From: Dryomyza anilis
Taxonomy: Eukaryota; Arthropoda; Insecta; Diptera; Dryomyzidae
Direction: 5' to 3'
Assembly: GCA_951804985.1 (NCBI GenBank)
Contig: OX638135.1
Coordinates: 70,218,803 to 70,282,802 of the forward strand
Length of the DNA stretch: 64,000 bases
The notes below the pieces were generated by a model. The model was not told the origin of the DNA. It saw only the letters and a program-made list of their open reading frames with translations, and made no database searches. Below, in pieces: positions 1 to 13,079 of the stretch (position 1 is its first letter; the number at the start of each line of letters is the position of its first letter). The position numbers and the translations under genes are program-made.

Positions 1-1008
1 TTTTTGAACTTTTTGAACTTTTTGAACTTTTTGAACTTTTTGAACTTTTTGAACTTTTTGATCTTTTTGATCTTTTTGATCTTTTTGATCTTTTTGATCT
101 TTTTGATCTTTTTGATCTTTTTGATCTTTTTGATCTTTTTGATCTTTTTGATCTTTTTGATCTTTTTGATCTTTTTGATCTTTTTGATCTTTTTGATCTT
201 TTTGATCTTTTTGATCTTTTTGATCTTTTTGATCTTTTTGATCTTTTTGATCTTTTTGATCTTTTTGATCTTTTTGATCTTTTTGATCTTTTTGATCTTT
301 TTGATCTTTTTGATCTTTTTGATCTTTTTGATCTTTTTGATCTTTTTGATCTTTTTGATCTTTTTGATCTTTTTGATCTTTTTGATCTTTTTGATCTTTT
401 TGATCTTTTTGATCTTTTTGATCTTTTTGATCTTATTGATCTTTTTGATCTTTTTGATCTTTTTGATCTTTTTGATCTTTTTGATCTTTTTGATCTTTTT
501 GATCTTTTTGATCTTTTTGATCTTTTTGATCTTTTTGATCTTTTTGATCTTTTTGATCTTTTTGATCTTTTTGATCTTTTTGATCTTTTTGATCTTTTTG
601 ATCTTTTTGATCTTTTTGATCTTTTTGATCTTTTTGATCTTTTTGATCTTTTTGATCTTTTTGATCTTTTTGATCTTTTTGATCTTTTTGATCTTTTTGA
701 TCTTTTTGATCTTTTTGATCTTTTTGATCTTTTTGATCTTTTTGATCTTTTTGATCTTTTTGATCTTTTTGATCTTTTTGATCTTTTTGATCTTTTTGAT
801 CTTTTTGATCTTTTTGATCTTTTTGATCTTTTTGATCTTTTTGATCTTTTTGATCTTTTTGATCTTTTTGATCTTTTTGATCTTTTTGATCTTTTTGATC
901 TTTTTGATCTTTTTGATCTTTTTGATCTTTTTGATCTTTTTGATCTTTTTGATCTTTTTGATCTTTTTGATCTTTTTGATCTTTTTGATCTTTTTGATCT
1001 TTTTGATC

Positions 1009-1290
1009 CTTTTGATCTTTTTGATCTTATTGATCTTTTTGATCTTTTTGATCTTTTTGATCTTGTTGATTTTTTTGATTTTTTTGATCATTTTGATCAT
1101 TTTGATCTTTTTGATATTTTTGATCTTTTTGATCTTTTTGATCTTTTTGATCTTTTTGATCTTTTTGATCTTTTTGATCTTTTTGATCTTTCTGATATTT
1201 TTGATCTTTTTGATATTTTTGGTCTTATTGATCTTTTCGATATTTGCGATCTTTTAGATCTTTCAGATCTTTTAGATCTTTTCGACCTTT
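1009..1290. repeat. Variant-unit cassette, part A only
   Basis: A cluster of diverged 9-bp units with a fixed order: GATCCTTTTG, a TTGTTGATTT stretch, two GATCATTTT units, TTTCTGATA, TTTTTGGTC, then TTTGCGATC, TTTTAGATC, TTTCAGATC and TTTTCGACC. The same order recurs at 1647-1885 and 15142-15420, and its last third at 13080-13185. It is therefore a traceable higher-order segment. Here it is followed directly by perfect units, not by parts B and C. Confidence 0.85.
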
Positions 1291-1646
1291 TTGATCTTTT
1301 TGATCTTTTTGATCTTTTTGATCTTTTTGATCTTTTTGATCTTTTTGATCTTTTTGATCTTTTTGATCTTTTTGATCTTTTTGATCTTTTTGATCTTTTT
1401 GATCTTTTTGATCTTTTTGATCTTTTTGATCTTTTTGATCTTTTTGATCTTTTTGATCTTTTTGATCTTTTTGATCTTTTTGATCTTTTTGATCTTTTTG
1501 ATCTTTTTGATCTTTTTGATCTTTTTGATCTTTTTGATCTTTTTGATCTTTTTGATCTTTTTGATCTTTTTGATCTTTTTGATCTTTTTGATCTTTTTGA
1601 TCTTTTTGATATTTTTGATCTTTTTGATCTTTTTGATCTTTTTGAT

Positions 1647-2545
1647 CCTTTTGATCTTTTTGATCTTATTGATCTTTTTGATCTTTTTGATCTTTTTGAT
1701 CTTGTTGATTTTTTTGATTTTTTTGATCTTTTTGATCATTTTGATCTTTTTGATATTTTTGATCTTTTTGATCTTTTTGATCTTTCTGATATTTTTGATC
1801 TTTTTGATATTTTTGGTCTTATTGATCTTTTCGATATTTGCGATCTTTTAGATCTTTCAGATCTTTTAGATCTTTTCGACCTTTTTGATCTTTTTGATCT
1901 TTTTGATCTTATTGATCTTATTGATCTTTTTGATCTTATTGATCTTTTTGATCTTTTTGATCTTTTTGATCTTTTTGATCTTTTTGATCATTTTGATCTT
2001 TTTGATCTTTTTGATCTTTTTGATCTTTTTGATCTTTTTGATCTTTTTGATCTTTTTGTTTTTTTTGATCTTTTTGATCTTTTTGATCTTTTTGATCTTT
2101 TTGATCTTTTTGATCTTTTTGATCTTTTTGATCTTTTTGATCTTTTTGATCTTTTTGATCTTTTTGATCTTTTTGATCTTTTTGATCTTTTTGATCTTTT
2201 TGATCTTTTTGATCTTTTTGATCTTTTTGATCTTTTTGATCTCTTCGATCTTTTCGATCTTTTTGATCTTTCTGATATTTATGATCTTTTCGATCTTTTT
2301 GATCTTTTTGATCTTTTTGATCTTTTTGATCTTTTGATCTTTTAGATCTTTTAGATATTTTAGATTCGATCTTCGATCTTTTTGATCTTTCTGATATTTT
2401 TGATCTTTTTGATATTTTTGGTCTTTTTGATCTATTCGATATTTGCGATCTTTTAGATCTTTTAGATCTTTTAGACCTTTTAGACCTTTTAGAAATTTTA
2501 GATCTTTTTGATCTTTTTGATCATTTTGATCTTTTTTTTCTTTTT
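1647..2545. repeat. Variant-unit cassette, parts A+B+C
   Basis: Full version of the higher-order cassette. Part A (1647-1885) matches 1009-1290. Part B (1885-2337) opens with alternating TCTTATTGA units, carries a TTTTTTTTG unit near 2058, and closes with TCTTCGATC and TTTTCGATC units. Part C (2337-2545) holds TTTTAGATA, AGATTCGATCTTCGATC, TTTTAGACC and TTTTAGAAA units and ends in the homopolymer-rich GATCTTTTTTTTC. Parts B and C are repeated almost base for base at 13183-13857 and 15417-16066. Confidence 0.88.
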
Positions 2546-5103
2546 GATTTTTTTGATCTTTTTTATCTTTTTGATCTTTTTGATCTTTTTGATCTTTTTG
2601 ATCTTTTTGATCTTTTTGATCTTTTTGATCTTTTTGATCTTTTTGATCTTTTTGATCTTTTTGATCTTTTTGATCTTTTTGATCTTTTTGATCTTTTTGA
2701 TCTTTTTGATATTTTTGATATTTTTGATATTTTTGATCTTTTTGATCTTTTTGATCTTTTTGATCTTTTTGATCTTTTTGATCTTTTTGATCTTTTTGAT
2801 CTTTTTGATCTTTTTGATCTTTTTGATCTTTTTGATCTTTTTGATCTTTTTGATCTTTTTGATCTTTTTGATCTTTTTGATCTTTTTGATCTTTTTGATC
2901 TTTTTGATCTTTTTGATCTTTTTGATCTTTTTGATCTTTTTGATCTTTTTGATCTTTTTGATCTTTTTGATCTTTTTGATCTTTTTGATCTTTTTGATCT
3001 TTTTGATCTTTTTGATCTTTTTGATCTTTTTGATCTTTTTGATCTTTTTGATCTTTTTGATCTTTTTGATCTTTTTGATCTTTTTGATCTTTTTGATCTT
3101 TTTGATCTTTTTGATCTTTTTGATCTTTTTGATCTTTTTGATCTTTTTGATCTTTTTGATCTTTTTGATCTTTTTGATCTTTTTGATCTTTTTGATATTT
3201 TTGATATTTTTGATATTTTTGATATTTTTGATCTTTTTGATCTTTTTGATCTTTTTGATCTTTTTGATCTTTTTGATCTTTTTGATCTTTTTGATCTTTT
3301 TGATCTTTTTGATCTTTTTGATCTTTTTGATCTTTTTGATCTTTTTGATCTTTTTGATCTTTTTGATCTTTTTGATCTTTTTGATCTTTTTGATCTTTTT
3401 GATCTTTTTGATCTTTTTGATCTTTTTGATCTTTTTGATCTTTTTGATCTTTTTGATCTTTTTGATCTTTTTGATCTTTTTGATCTTTTTGATCTTTTTG
3501 ATCTTTTTGATCTTTTTGATCTTTTTGATCTTTTTGATCTTTTTGATCTTTTTGATCTTTTTGATCTTTTTGATCTTTTTGATCTTTTTGATCTTTTTGA
3601 TCTTTTTGATCTTTTTGATCTTTTTGATCTTTTTGATCTTTTTGATCTTTTTGATCTTTTTGATCTTTTTGATCTTTTTGATCTTTTTGATCTTTTTGAT
3701 CTTTTTGATCTTTTTGATCTTTTTGATCTTTTTGATCTTTTTGATCTTTTTGATCTTTTTGATCTTTTTGATCTTTTTGATCTTTTTGATCTTTTTGATC
3801 TTTTTGATCTTTTTGATCTTTTTGATCTTTTTGATCTTTTTGATCTTTTTGATCTTTTTGATCTTTTTGATCTTTTTGATCTTTTTGATCTTTTTGATCT
3901 TTTTGATCTTTTTGATCTTTTTGATCTTTTTGATCTTTTTGATCTTTTTGATCTTTTTGTTCTTTTTGTTCTTTTTGATCTTTTTGATCTCTTTGATCTT
4001 TTTGATCTTTTTGATCTTTTTGATTTTTTTGATCTTTTTGATCTTTTTGATCTTTTTGATCTTTTTGATCTTTTTGATCTTTTTGATCTTTTTGATCTTT
4101 TTGATCTTTTTGATCTTTTTGATCTTTTTGATCTTTTTGATCTTTTTGATCTTTTTGATCTTTTTGATCTTTTTGATCTTTTTGATCTTTTTGATCTTTT
4201 TGATCTTTTTGATCTTTTTGATCTTTTTGATCTTTTTGATCTTTTTGATCTTTTTGATCTTTTTGATCTTTTTGATCTTTTTGATCTTTTTGATCTTTTT
4301 GATCTTTTTGATCTTTTTGATCTTTTTGATCTTTTTGATCTTTTTGATCTTTTTGATCTTTTTGATCTTTTTGATCTTTTTGATCTTTTTGATCTTTTTG
4401 ATCTTTTTGATCTTTTTGATCTTTTTGATCTTTTTGATCTTTTTGATCTTTTTGATCTTTTTGATCTTTTTGATCTTTTTGATCTTTTTGATCTTTTTGA
4501 TCTTTTTGATCTTTTTGATCTTTTTGATCTTTTTGATCTTTTTGATCTTTTTGATCTTTTTGATCTTTTTGATCTTTTTGATCTTTTTGATCTTTTTGAT
4601 CTTTTTGATCTTTTTGATCTTTTTGATCTTTTTGATCTTTTTGATCTTTTTGATCTTTTTGATCTTTTTGATCTTTTTGATCTTTTTGATCTTTTTGATC
4701 TTTTTGATCTTTTTGATCTTTTTGATCTTTTTGATCTTTTTGATCTTTTTGATCTTTTTGATCTTTTTGATCTTTTTGATCTTTTTGATCTTTTTGATCT
4801 TTTTGATCTTTTTGATCTTTTTGATCTTTTTGATCTTTTTGATCTTTTTGATCTTTTTGATCTTTTTGATCTTTTTGATCTTTTTGATCTTTTTGATCTT
4901 TTTGATCTTTTTGATCTTTTTGATCTTTTTGATCTTTTTGATCTTTTTGATCTTTTTGATCTTTTTGATCTTTTTGATCTTTTTGATCTTTTTGATCTTT
5001 TTGATCTTTTTGATCTTTTTGATCTTTTTGATCTTTTTGATCTTTTTGATCTTTTTGATCTTTTTGATCTTTTTGATCTTTTTGATCTTTTTGATCTTTT
5101 TGA

Positions 5104-5215
5104 TCTTTCTGATATTTTTGATCTTTTGATATATTTGGTCTTTTTGATCTATTCGATATTTGCGATCTTTTAGATCTTTTAGACCTTTTAGAAATTTTAG
5201 ATCTTTTTGATCATT
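5104..5215. repeat. Variant-unit cassette, part C remnant
   Basis: Short diverged patch with TTTCTGATA, a GATATATTTGGTC variant, CTATTCGATA, TTTGCGATC and TTTTAGAAA units inside otherwise perfect 9-bp repeats. It resembles the start of part C of the larger cassette, and 18085-18150 carries the same GATATATTTGGTC variant. Confidence 0.8.
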
Positions 5216-6308
5216 TTGATCTTTTTGATCTTTTTGATCTTTTTGATCTTTTTGATCTTTTTGATCTTTTTGATCTTTTTGATCTTTTTGATCTTTTTGA
5301 TCTTTTTGATCTTTTTGATCTTTTTGATCTTTTTGATCTTTTTGATCTTTTTGATCTTTTTGATCTTTTTGATCTTTTTGATCTTTTTGATCTTTTTGAT
5401 CTTTTTTTGATCTTTTTGATCTTTTTGATCTTTTTGATCTTTTTGATCTTTTTGATCTTTTTGATCTTTTTGATCTTTTTGATCTTTTTGATCTTTTTGA
5501 TCTTTTTGATCTTTTTGATCTTTTTGATCTTTTTGATCTTTTTGATCTTTTTGATCTTTTTGATCTTTTTGATCTTTTTGATCTTTTTGATCTTTTTGAT
5601 CTCTTTGATCTTTTTGATCTTTTTGATCTTTTTGATCTTTTTGATCTTTTTGATCTTTTTGATCTTTTTGATCTTTTTGATCTTTTTGATCTTTTTGATC
5701 TTTTTGATCTTTTTGATCTTTTTGATCTTTTTGATCTTTTTGATCTTTTTGATCTTTTTGATCTTTTTGATCTTTTTGATCTTTTTGATCTTTTTGATCT
5801 TTTTGATCTTTTTGATCTTTTTGATCTTTTTGATCTTTTTGATCTTTTTGATCTTTTTGATCTTTTTGATCTTTTTGATCTTTTTGATCTTTTTGATCTT
5901 TTTGATCTTTTTGATCTTTTTGATCTTTTTGATCTTTTTGATCTTTTTGATCTTTTTGATCTTTTTGATCTTTTTGATCTTTTTGATCTTTTTGATCTTT
6001 TTGATCTTTTTGATCTTTTTGATCTTTTTGATCTTTTTGATCTTTTTGATCTTTTTGATCTTTTTGATCTTTTTGATCTTTTTGATCTTTTTGATCTTTT
6101 TGATCTTTTTGATCTTTTTGATCTTTTTGATCTTTTTGATCTTTTTGATCTTTTTGATCTTTTTGATCTTTTTGATCTTTATGATCTTTATGATCTTTAT
6201 GATCTTTTTGATCTCTTTGATCTTTTTGATATTTTTGATCTTTTTGATCTTTTTGATCTTTTTGATCTTTTTGATCTTTTTGATCTTTTTGATCTTTTTG
6301 ATCTTTTT

Positions 6309-8220
6309 AGTGTACATGTCCAAAATCATGTTTATGGCATTTCAAAACATAATGTAAAAAATGTCCAAGGTCATCATAGACATGTCCAGGTGCACCTCAT
6401 CCCCCAGTGTACATGTCGAAAACCATTTTTATGCCATTTAAAAACATAATGAAAATAAAAAAAAATTTATCAAAGGTCATCTTTCGATCTTTTTGATTTT
6501 TTCGTCCTTTTCGAACATTTTGAACTTTTCGCACTTTTCGATCGTTTTGATCTTTTCGACCTTTTTGATCTTTTCGATTTTTCGATCTTTTCGACCTTTT
6601 TGCTCTTTTCAATCTTTTAGATCTTCTAGAACTTTTAGATCTTTTAGATCTTCTAGATCTTTTAGATCTTTTAGATCTTTTTGACCTTTTGTCCAAGGTC
6701 ATCATAGACATGTCCAGGAGCACTTCATCCCCCAGTGTACATGTCGAAAACCATTTTTATGCCATTTCAAAACATAATGAAAATAAAAAAAATTTATCAA
6801 ACTCATCATGGACCAGAAGAAATATCTTTTTGATATTTTGGATTTTTTCGATCTTTTCGTCCTTTTCGAACATTTTGAACTTTTCGCAATTTTCGATCGT
6901 TTTGATCTTTTCGGCCTTTTTGATTTTTTCGATCTTTTCGATCTATTTGATCTTTTTGCTCTTTTCAATCTTTTAGATCTTTTTGATCTTTTCAAATTTA
7001 TCGATCTTTTCGATCGTTTCGATCTTTTCGATCTTTTTGATCTTTACCTTTCTCAACTCTTTATCGATTTCTGCAATATGAAAACGTTGGTGCAAAAAGG
7101 CGATTCCGCCCAATTGGAGTGGTCATCCTGGATATGTCCAGCAGCACCTTATCATTCAATGGACATCCAAAATCATTTTTGGTTATATTTCAAAACTTTA
7201 TGAAAAAACATTGTTGTCCAAGGTCATGGCATTTCAAAACATAATGAAAAATAAAAATATTTGTCCAAGGTCATCATGGACATGTCCAGGAACACTTCAT
7301 CCTCCAGTGTACATGTCCAAAATCATTTTTATGACATTTCAAAATATAATAAAAAAAAATGTTTGTCCAATGTCATCATGGCCATGTCCAGGAACACCTC
7401 GTCTTCCAGTGTACATGTCAAAAATAATGTTTATGGCATTTCAAAACATAATGAAAATAAAAAAAAAATTATCAAACTCATCATGGACCAGAAGCAAATA
7501 TCTTTTTGATATTTTGGATTTGTTCGTTATTTTTGATCTTTTCTTACTTTTCGAACATTTTGAACTTTTCGCACTTTTCGATCGTTTTGATCTTTTCGAC
7601 CTTTTTATTCTATTCGATCTTTTCGATCTTTTAGATCTTTTAGATCTTTTAGATCTTTTAGATCTTTTAGATCTTTTAGATCTTTTTGATCTTTTTAATC
7701 TTTTTGATCTTTTCAAACTTATCGATCTTTTCGATCGTTTCGATCTTTTCGATCTTTTTGATCTTTACCATTCTCAACTCTTTATCGATTTCTGCAATAT
7801 GAAAATGTTGGTGCAAAAAGGCGATTCCGCCCAATTGGAGTGGTCATCGTGGATATGTCCAGCAGCACCTCATCATTCAATGGACATCCAAAATCATTTT
7901 TTGTTATATTTCAAATCTTAATGAAAAAAACATTGTTGTCCAAGGTCATGGCATTTCCAAACATAATGAAAAATAAAAATGTTTGTCCATGGTCATCATG
8001 GACATGTCCAGGAACAACAAAAAATTTTTTTTGTCCAATGTCATCATGGCCATGTCAAGGAACACTTCATCATCCAGTGTACATGTCCAAAATCATGTTT
8101 ATGGCATTTCAAAACATTATGTAAAAAAAATGTCCAGTGTACATGTCGAAAACCATTTTTATGACATTTCAAAACATAATGAAAATAAAAAAAAAATTAT
8201 CAAAGGGCTTGTTCAAAACA
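6309..8220. repeat. Complex repeat island 1 inside the satellite
   Basis: The 9-bp array is interrupted by a different sequence: several imperfect copies of a ~90-120 bp unit containing ATGTCCAAGGTCATCATGG, ACATGTCCAGGAACACCTC, CAGTGTACATGTCC and CATTTCAAAACATAATG. Copies begin near 6360, 6690, 7222, 7261, 7362, 7935, 7980, 8034 and 8132. They alternate with blocks of strongly diverged 9-bp satellite (TTTTCGATC, TTTTCGACC, GATCGTTTT) at about 6481-6688, 6820-7045 and 7500-7770. A further segment containing GGCGATTCCGCCCAATTGG occurs near 7100 and 7820, about 720 bp apart, defining a higher-order period. No coding potential beyond short repeated frames is evident. Confidence 0.93.
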
Positions 8221-8620
8221 AATATCTTGTTGATATTTTGGATCTTTTCGATCTTTTTGATCTTTTCGTCCTTTTCGCACATTTTGAACTTTTCGCACTT
8301 TTCGATCGTTTTGACCTTTTTGATCATTTCGATCTGTTCGATCATTTTGATCTCTTCGATCTTTTCGATCTTTTTGATATTTTTGTCTTTTTGATATTTT
8401 TGTCTTTTTGATATTTTTGGTCTTTTTGATCTTTTTGATCTTTTTGATCTTTTTGATCTCTTTGATCTTTTTGATCTTTTTGATCTTTTTGATCTTTTTG
8501 ATCTTTTTGATCTTTTTGATCTTTTTGATCTATTTAATATTATTGATATTTTTGATATTTTTGATATTTTTGATATTTTTGATATTTTTGAAATTTTTGA
8601 TATTTTTGATCTTTTTGATC
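8221..8620. repeat. Diverged 9-bp satellite, transition zone
   Basis: Units are mutated to TTTTCGATC, TTTTCGTCC, TTTTGAACT and TCATTTCGA, then become regular TCTTTTTGA and TATTTTTGA units to the right. This is the same kind of degenerate satellite seen inside island 1 and forms the bridge from the island to the regular array. Confidence 0.85.
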
Positions 8621-8760
8621 TTTTTTGATCTTTTTTGATCTTTTTTGATCTTTTTTGATCTTTTTTGATCTTTTTTGATATTTTTTGATATTTTTTGATC
8701 TTTTTTGATCTTTTTTGATATTTTTTGATCTTTTTTGATCTTTTTTGATCTTATTTGATC
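8621..8760. repeat. 10-bp period satellite block
   Basis: Fourteen tandem units of TTTTTTGATC (a few TTTTTTGATA, one TTATTTGATC) in perfect 10-base register. The unit is the 9-bp satellite with one extra T. Similar short 10-bp blocks occur at 19229-19340 and 21995-22047. Confidence 0.95.
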
Positions 8761-8786
8761 TTTTTGATCTTTTTGATCTTTTTGAT

Positions 8787-10272
8787 CTTTTTGTGATCTT
8801 TTTGTGATCTTTTTGTGATCTTTTTGTGATCTTTTTGTGATCTTTTTGTGATCTTTTTGTGATCTTTTTGTGATCTTTTTGTGATCTTTTTGTGATCTTT
8901 TTGTGATCTTTTTGTGATCTTTTTGTGATCTTTTTGTGATCTTTTTGTGATCTTTTTGTGATCTTTTTGTGATCTTTTTGTGATCTTTTTGTGATCTTTT
9001 TGTGATCTTTTTGTGATCTTTTTGTGATCTTTTTGTGATCTTTTTGTGATCTTTTTGTGATCTTTTTGTGATCTTTTTGTGATCTTTTTGTGATCTTTTT
9101 GTGATCTTTTTGTGATCTTTTTGTGATCTTTTTGTGATCTTTTTGTGATCTTTTTGTGATCTTTTTGTGATCTTTTTGTGATCTTTTTGTGATCTTTTTG
9201 TGATCTTTTTGTGATCTTTTTGTGATCTTTTTGTGATCTTTTTGTGATCTTTTTGTGATCTTTTTGTGATCTTTTTGTGATCTTTTTGTGATCTTTTTGT
9301 GATCTTTTTGTGATCTTTTTGTGATCTTTTTGTGATCTTTTTGTGATCTTTTTGTGATCTTTTTGTGATCTTTTTGTGATCTTTTTGTGATCTTTTTGTG
9401 ATCTTTTTGTGATCTTTTTGTGATCTTTTTGTGATCTTTTTGTGATCTTTTTGTGATCTTTTTGTGATCTTTTTGTGATCTTTTTGTGATCTTTTTGTGA
9501 TCTTTTTGTGATCTTTTTGTGATCTTTTTGTGATCTTTTTGTGATCTTTTTGTGATCTTTTTGTGATCTTTTTGTGATCTTTTTGTGATCTTTTTGTGAT
9601 CTTTTTGTGATCTTTTTGTGATCTTTTTGTGATCTTTTTGTGATCTTTTTGTGATCTTTTTGTGATCTTTTTGTGATCTTTTTGTGATCTTTTTGTGATC
9701 TTTTTGTGATCTTTTTGTGATCTTTTTGTGATCTTTTTGTGATCTTTTTGTGATCTTTTTGTGATCTTTTTGTGATCTTTTTGTGATCTTTTTGTGATCT
9801 TTTTGTGATCTTTTTGTGATCTTTTTGTGATCTTTTTGTGATCTTTTTGTGATCTTTTTGTGATCTTTTTGTGATCTTTTTGTGATCTTTTTGTGATCTT
9901 TTTGTGATCTTTTTGTGATCTTTTTGTGATCTTTTTGTGATCTTTTTGTGATCTTTTTGTGATCTTTTTGTGATCTTTTTGTGATCTTTTTGTGATCTTT
10001 TTGTGATCTTTTTGTGATCTTTTTGTGATCTTTTTGTGATCTTTTTGTGATCTTTTTGTGATCTTTTTGTGATCTTTTTGTGATCTTTTTGTGATCTTTT
10101 TGTGATCTTTTTGTGATCTTTTTGTGATCTTTTTGTGATCTTTTTGTGATCTTTTTGTGATCTTTTTGTGATCTTTTTGTGATCTTTTTGTGATCTTTTT
10201 GTGATCTTTTTGTGATCTTTTTGTGATCTTTTTGTGATCTTTTTGTGATCTTTTTGTGATCTTTTTGTGATC
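8787..10272. repeat. 11-bp period satellite array
   Basis: About 135 tandem copies of TTTTTGTGATC, the 9-bp unit with an extra GT. I found no variant unit inside the block. It is bounded on both sides by 9-bp units (the last GTGATC is at 10267-10272). Such homogeneity over ~1.5 kb indicates recent expansion or active homogenisation. An 11-bp period shifts reading frame every unit, so unlike the 9-bp arrays it contains no long open frames. Confidence 0.97.
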
Positions 10273-13079
10273 TTTTTGATCTTTTTGATCTTTTTGATCT
10301 TTTTGATCTTTTTGATCTTTTTGATCTTTTTGATCTTTTTGATCTTTTTGATATTTTTTATCTTTTTTATCTTTTTGATCTTTTTGATCTTTTTGATCTT
10401 TTTGATCTTTTTGATCTTTTTGATCTTTTTGATATTTTTGATATTTTTGATATTTTTGATATTTTTTATCTTTTTTATCTTTTTGATCTTTTTGATCTTT
10501 TTGATCTTTTTGATCTTTTTGATCTTTTTGATCTTTTTGATCTTTTTGATCTTTTTGATCTTTTTGATCTTTTTGATCTTTTTGATCTTTTTGATCTTTT
10601 TGATCTTTTTGATCTTTTTGATCTTTTTGATCTTTTTGATCTTTTTGATCTTTTTGATCTTTTTGATCTTTTTGATCTTTTTGATCTTTTTGATCTTTTT
10701 GATCTTTTTGATCTTTTTGATCTTTTTGATCTTTTTGATCTTTTTGATCTTTTTGATCTTTTTGATCTTTTTGATCTTTTTGATCTTTTTGATCTTTTTG
10801 ATCTTTTTGATCTTTTTGATCTTTTTGATCTTTTTGATCTTTTTGATCTTTTTGATCTTTTTGATCTTTTTGATCTTTTTGATCTTTTTGATCTTTTTGA
10901 TCTTTTTGATCTTTTTGATCTTTTTGATCTTTTTGATCTTTTTGATCTTTTTGATCTTTTTGATCTTTTTGATCTTTTTGATCTTTTTGATCTTTTTGAT
11001 CTTTTTGATCTTTTTGATCTTTTTGATCTTTTTGATCTTTTTGATCTTTTTGATCTTTTTGATCTTTTTGATCTTTTTGATCTTTTTGATCTTTTTGATC
11101 TTTTTGATCTTTTTGATCTTTTTGATCTTTTTGATCTTTTTGATCTTTTTGATCTTTTTGATCTTTTTGATCTTTTTGATCTTTTTGATCTTTTTGATCT
11201 TTTTGATCTTTTTGATCTTTTTGATCTTTTTGATCTTTTTGATCTTCTTGATCTTTTTTATATTTTTTATCTTTTTGATCTTTTTGATCTTTTTGATCTT
11301 TTTGATCTTTTTGATCTTTTTGATCTTTTTGATCTTTTTGATCTTTTTGATCTTTTTGATCTTTTTGATCTTTTTGATCTTTTTGATCTTTTTGATCTTT
11401 TTGATCTTTTTGATCTTTTTGATCTTTTTGATCTTTTTGATCTTTTTGATCTTTTTGATCTTTTTGATCTTTTTGATATTTTTGATATTTTTGATCTTTT
11501 TGATCTTTTTGATCTTTTTGATCCTTTTGATCTTTTTGATCTTTTTGATCTTTTTGATCTTTTTGATCTTTTTGATCTTTTTGATCTTTTTGATCTTTTT
11601 GATCTTTTTGATCTTTTTGATCTTTTTGATCTTTTTGATCTTTTTGATCTTTTTGATCTTTTTGATCTTTTTGATCTTTTTGATCTTTTTGATCTTTTTG
11701 ATCTTTTTGATCTTTTTGATCTTTTTGATCTTTTTGATCTTTTTGATCTTTTTGATCTTTTTGATCTTTTTGATCTTTTTGATCTTTTTGATCTTTTTGA
11801 TCTTTTTGATCTTTTTGATCTTTTTGATCTTTTTGATCTTTTTGATCTTTTTGATCTTTTTGATCTTTTTGATCTTTTTGATCTTTTTGATCTTTTTGAT
11901 CTTTTTGATCTTTTTGATCTTTTTGATCTTTTTGATCTTCTTGATCTTTTTTATATTTTTTATCTTTTTGATCTTTTTGATCTTTTTGATCTTTTTGATC
12001 TTTTTGATATTTTTGATCTTTTTGATCTTTTTGATCTTTTTGATCTTTTTGATCTTTTTGATCTTTTTGATCTTTTTGATCTTTTTGATCTTTTTGATCT
12101 TTTTGATCTATTTGATCTTTTTGATCTTTTTGATCTTTTTGATCTTTTTGATCTTTTTGATCTTTTTGATCTTTTTGATCTTTTTGATCTTTTTGATCTT
12201 TTTGATCTTTTTGATCTTTTTGATCTTTTTGATCTTTTTGATCTTTTTGATCTTTTTGATCTTTTTGATCTTTTTGATCTTTTTGATCTTTTTGATCTTT
12301 TTGATCTTTTTGATCTTTTTGATCTTTTTGATCTTTTTGATCTTTTTGATCTTTTTGATCTTTTTGATCTTTTTGATCTTTTTGATCTTTTTGATCTTTT
12401 TGATCTTTTTGATCTTTTTGATCTTTTTGATCTTTTTGATCTTTTTGATCTTTTTGATCTTTTTGATCTTTTTGATCTTTTTGATCTTTTTGATCTTTTT
12501 GATCTTTTTGATCTTTTTGATCTTTTTGATCTTTTTGATCTTTTTGATCTTTTTGATCTTTTTGATCTTTTTGATCTTTTTGATCTTTTTGATCTTTTTG
12601 ATCTATTTGATCTTTTTGATCTTTTTGATCTTTTTGATCTTTTTGATCTTTTTGATCTTTTTGATCTTTTTGATCTTTTTGATCTTTTTGATCTTTTTGA
12701 TCTTTTTGATCTTTTTGATCTTTTTGATCTTTTTGATCTTTTTGATCTTTTTGATCTTTTTGATCTTTTTGATCTTTTTGATCTTTTTGATCTTTTTGAT
12801 CTTTTTGATCTTTTTGATCTTTTTGATCTTTTTGATCTTTTTGATCTTTTTGATCTTTTTGATCTTTTTGATCTTTTTGATCTTTTTGATCTTTTTGATC
12901 TTTTTGATCTTTTTGATCTTTTTGATCTTTTTGATCTTTTTGATCTTTTTGATCTTTTTGATCTTTTTGATCTTTTTGATCTTTTTGATCTTTTTGATCT
13001 TTTTGATCTTTTTGATCTTTTTGATCTTTTTGATATTTTTGATCTTTTTGATCTTTTTGATCTTTTTGATCTTTTTGAT

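Larger units (their letters stand above)
1..6308. repeat. 9-bp satellite array, left block
   Basis: The sequence is almost entirely the tandem unit TCTTTTTGA, with GATC recurring every 9 bases. The first ~56 bases use the variant TTTTTGAAC. Long stretches are perfect, for example about 80 identical units from 3231 to 3957. Variant units (TATTTTTGA, TCTTATTGA, TCTTTTTGT) occur in clusters instead of being scattered, the mark of segmental copying inside the array. The T-rich strand is always the + strand. Because the period is a multiple of three, five of six frames stay open for hundreds of codons; these frames show no composition other than the repeat and are not proteins. The array runs off the left edge of the window, so its full length is unknown. 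Confidence 0.98.

Noticed and set aside
6309..8220. CRISPR-like array because of regularly spaced repeats
   Set aside because: Eukaryotic context, imperfect and irregular spacing, repeats much longer than CRISPR repeats, no cas genes.
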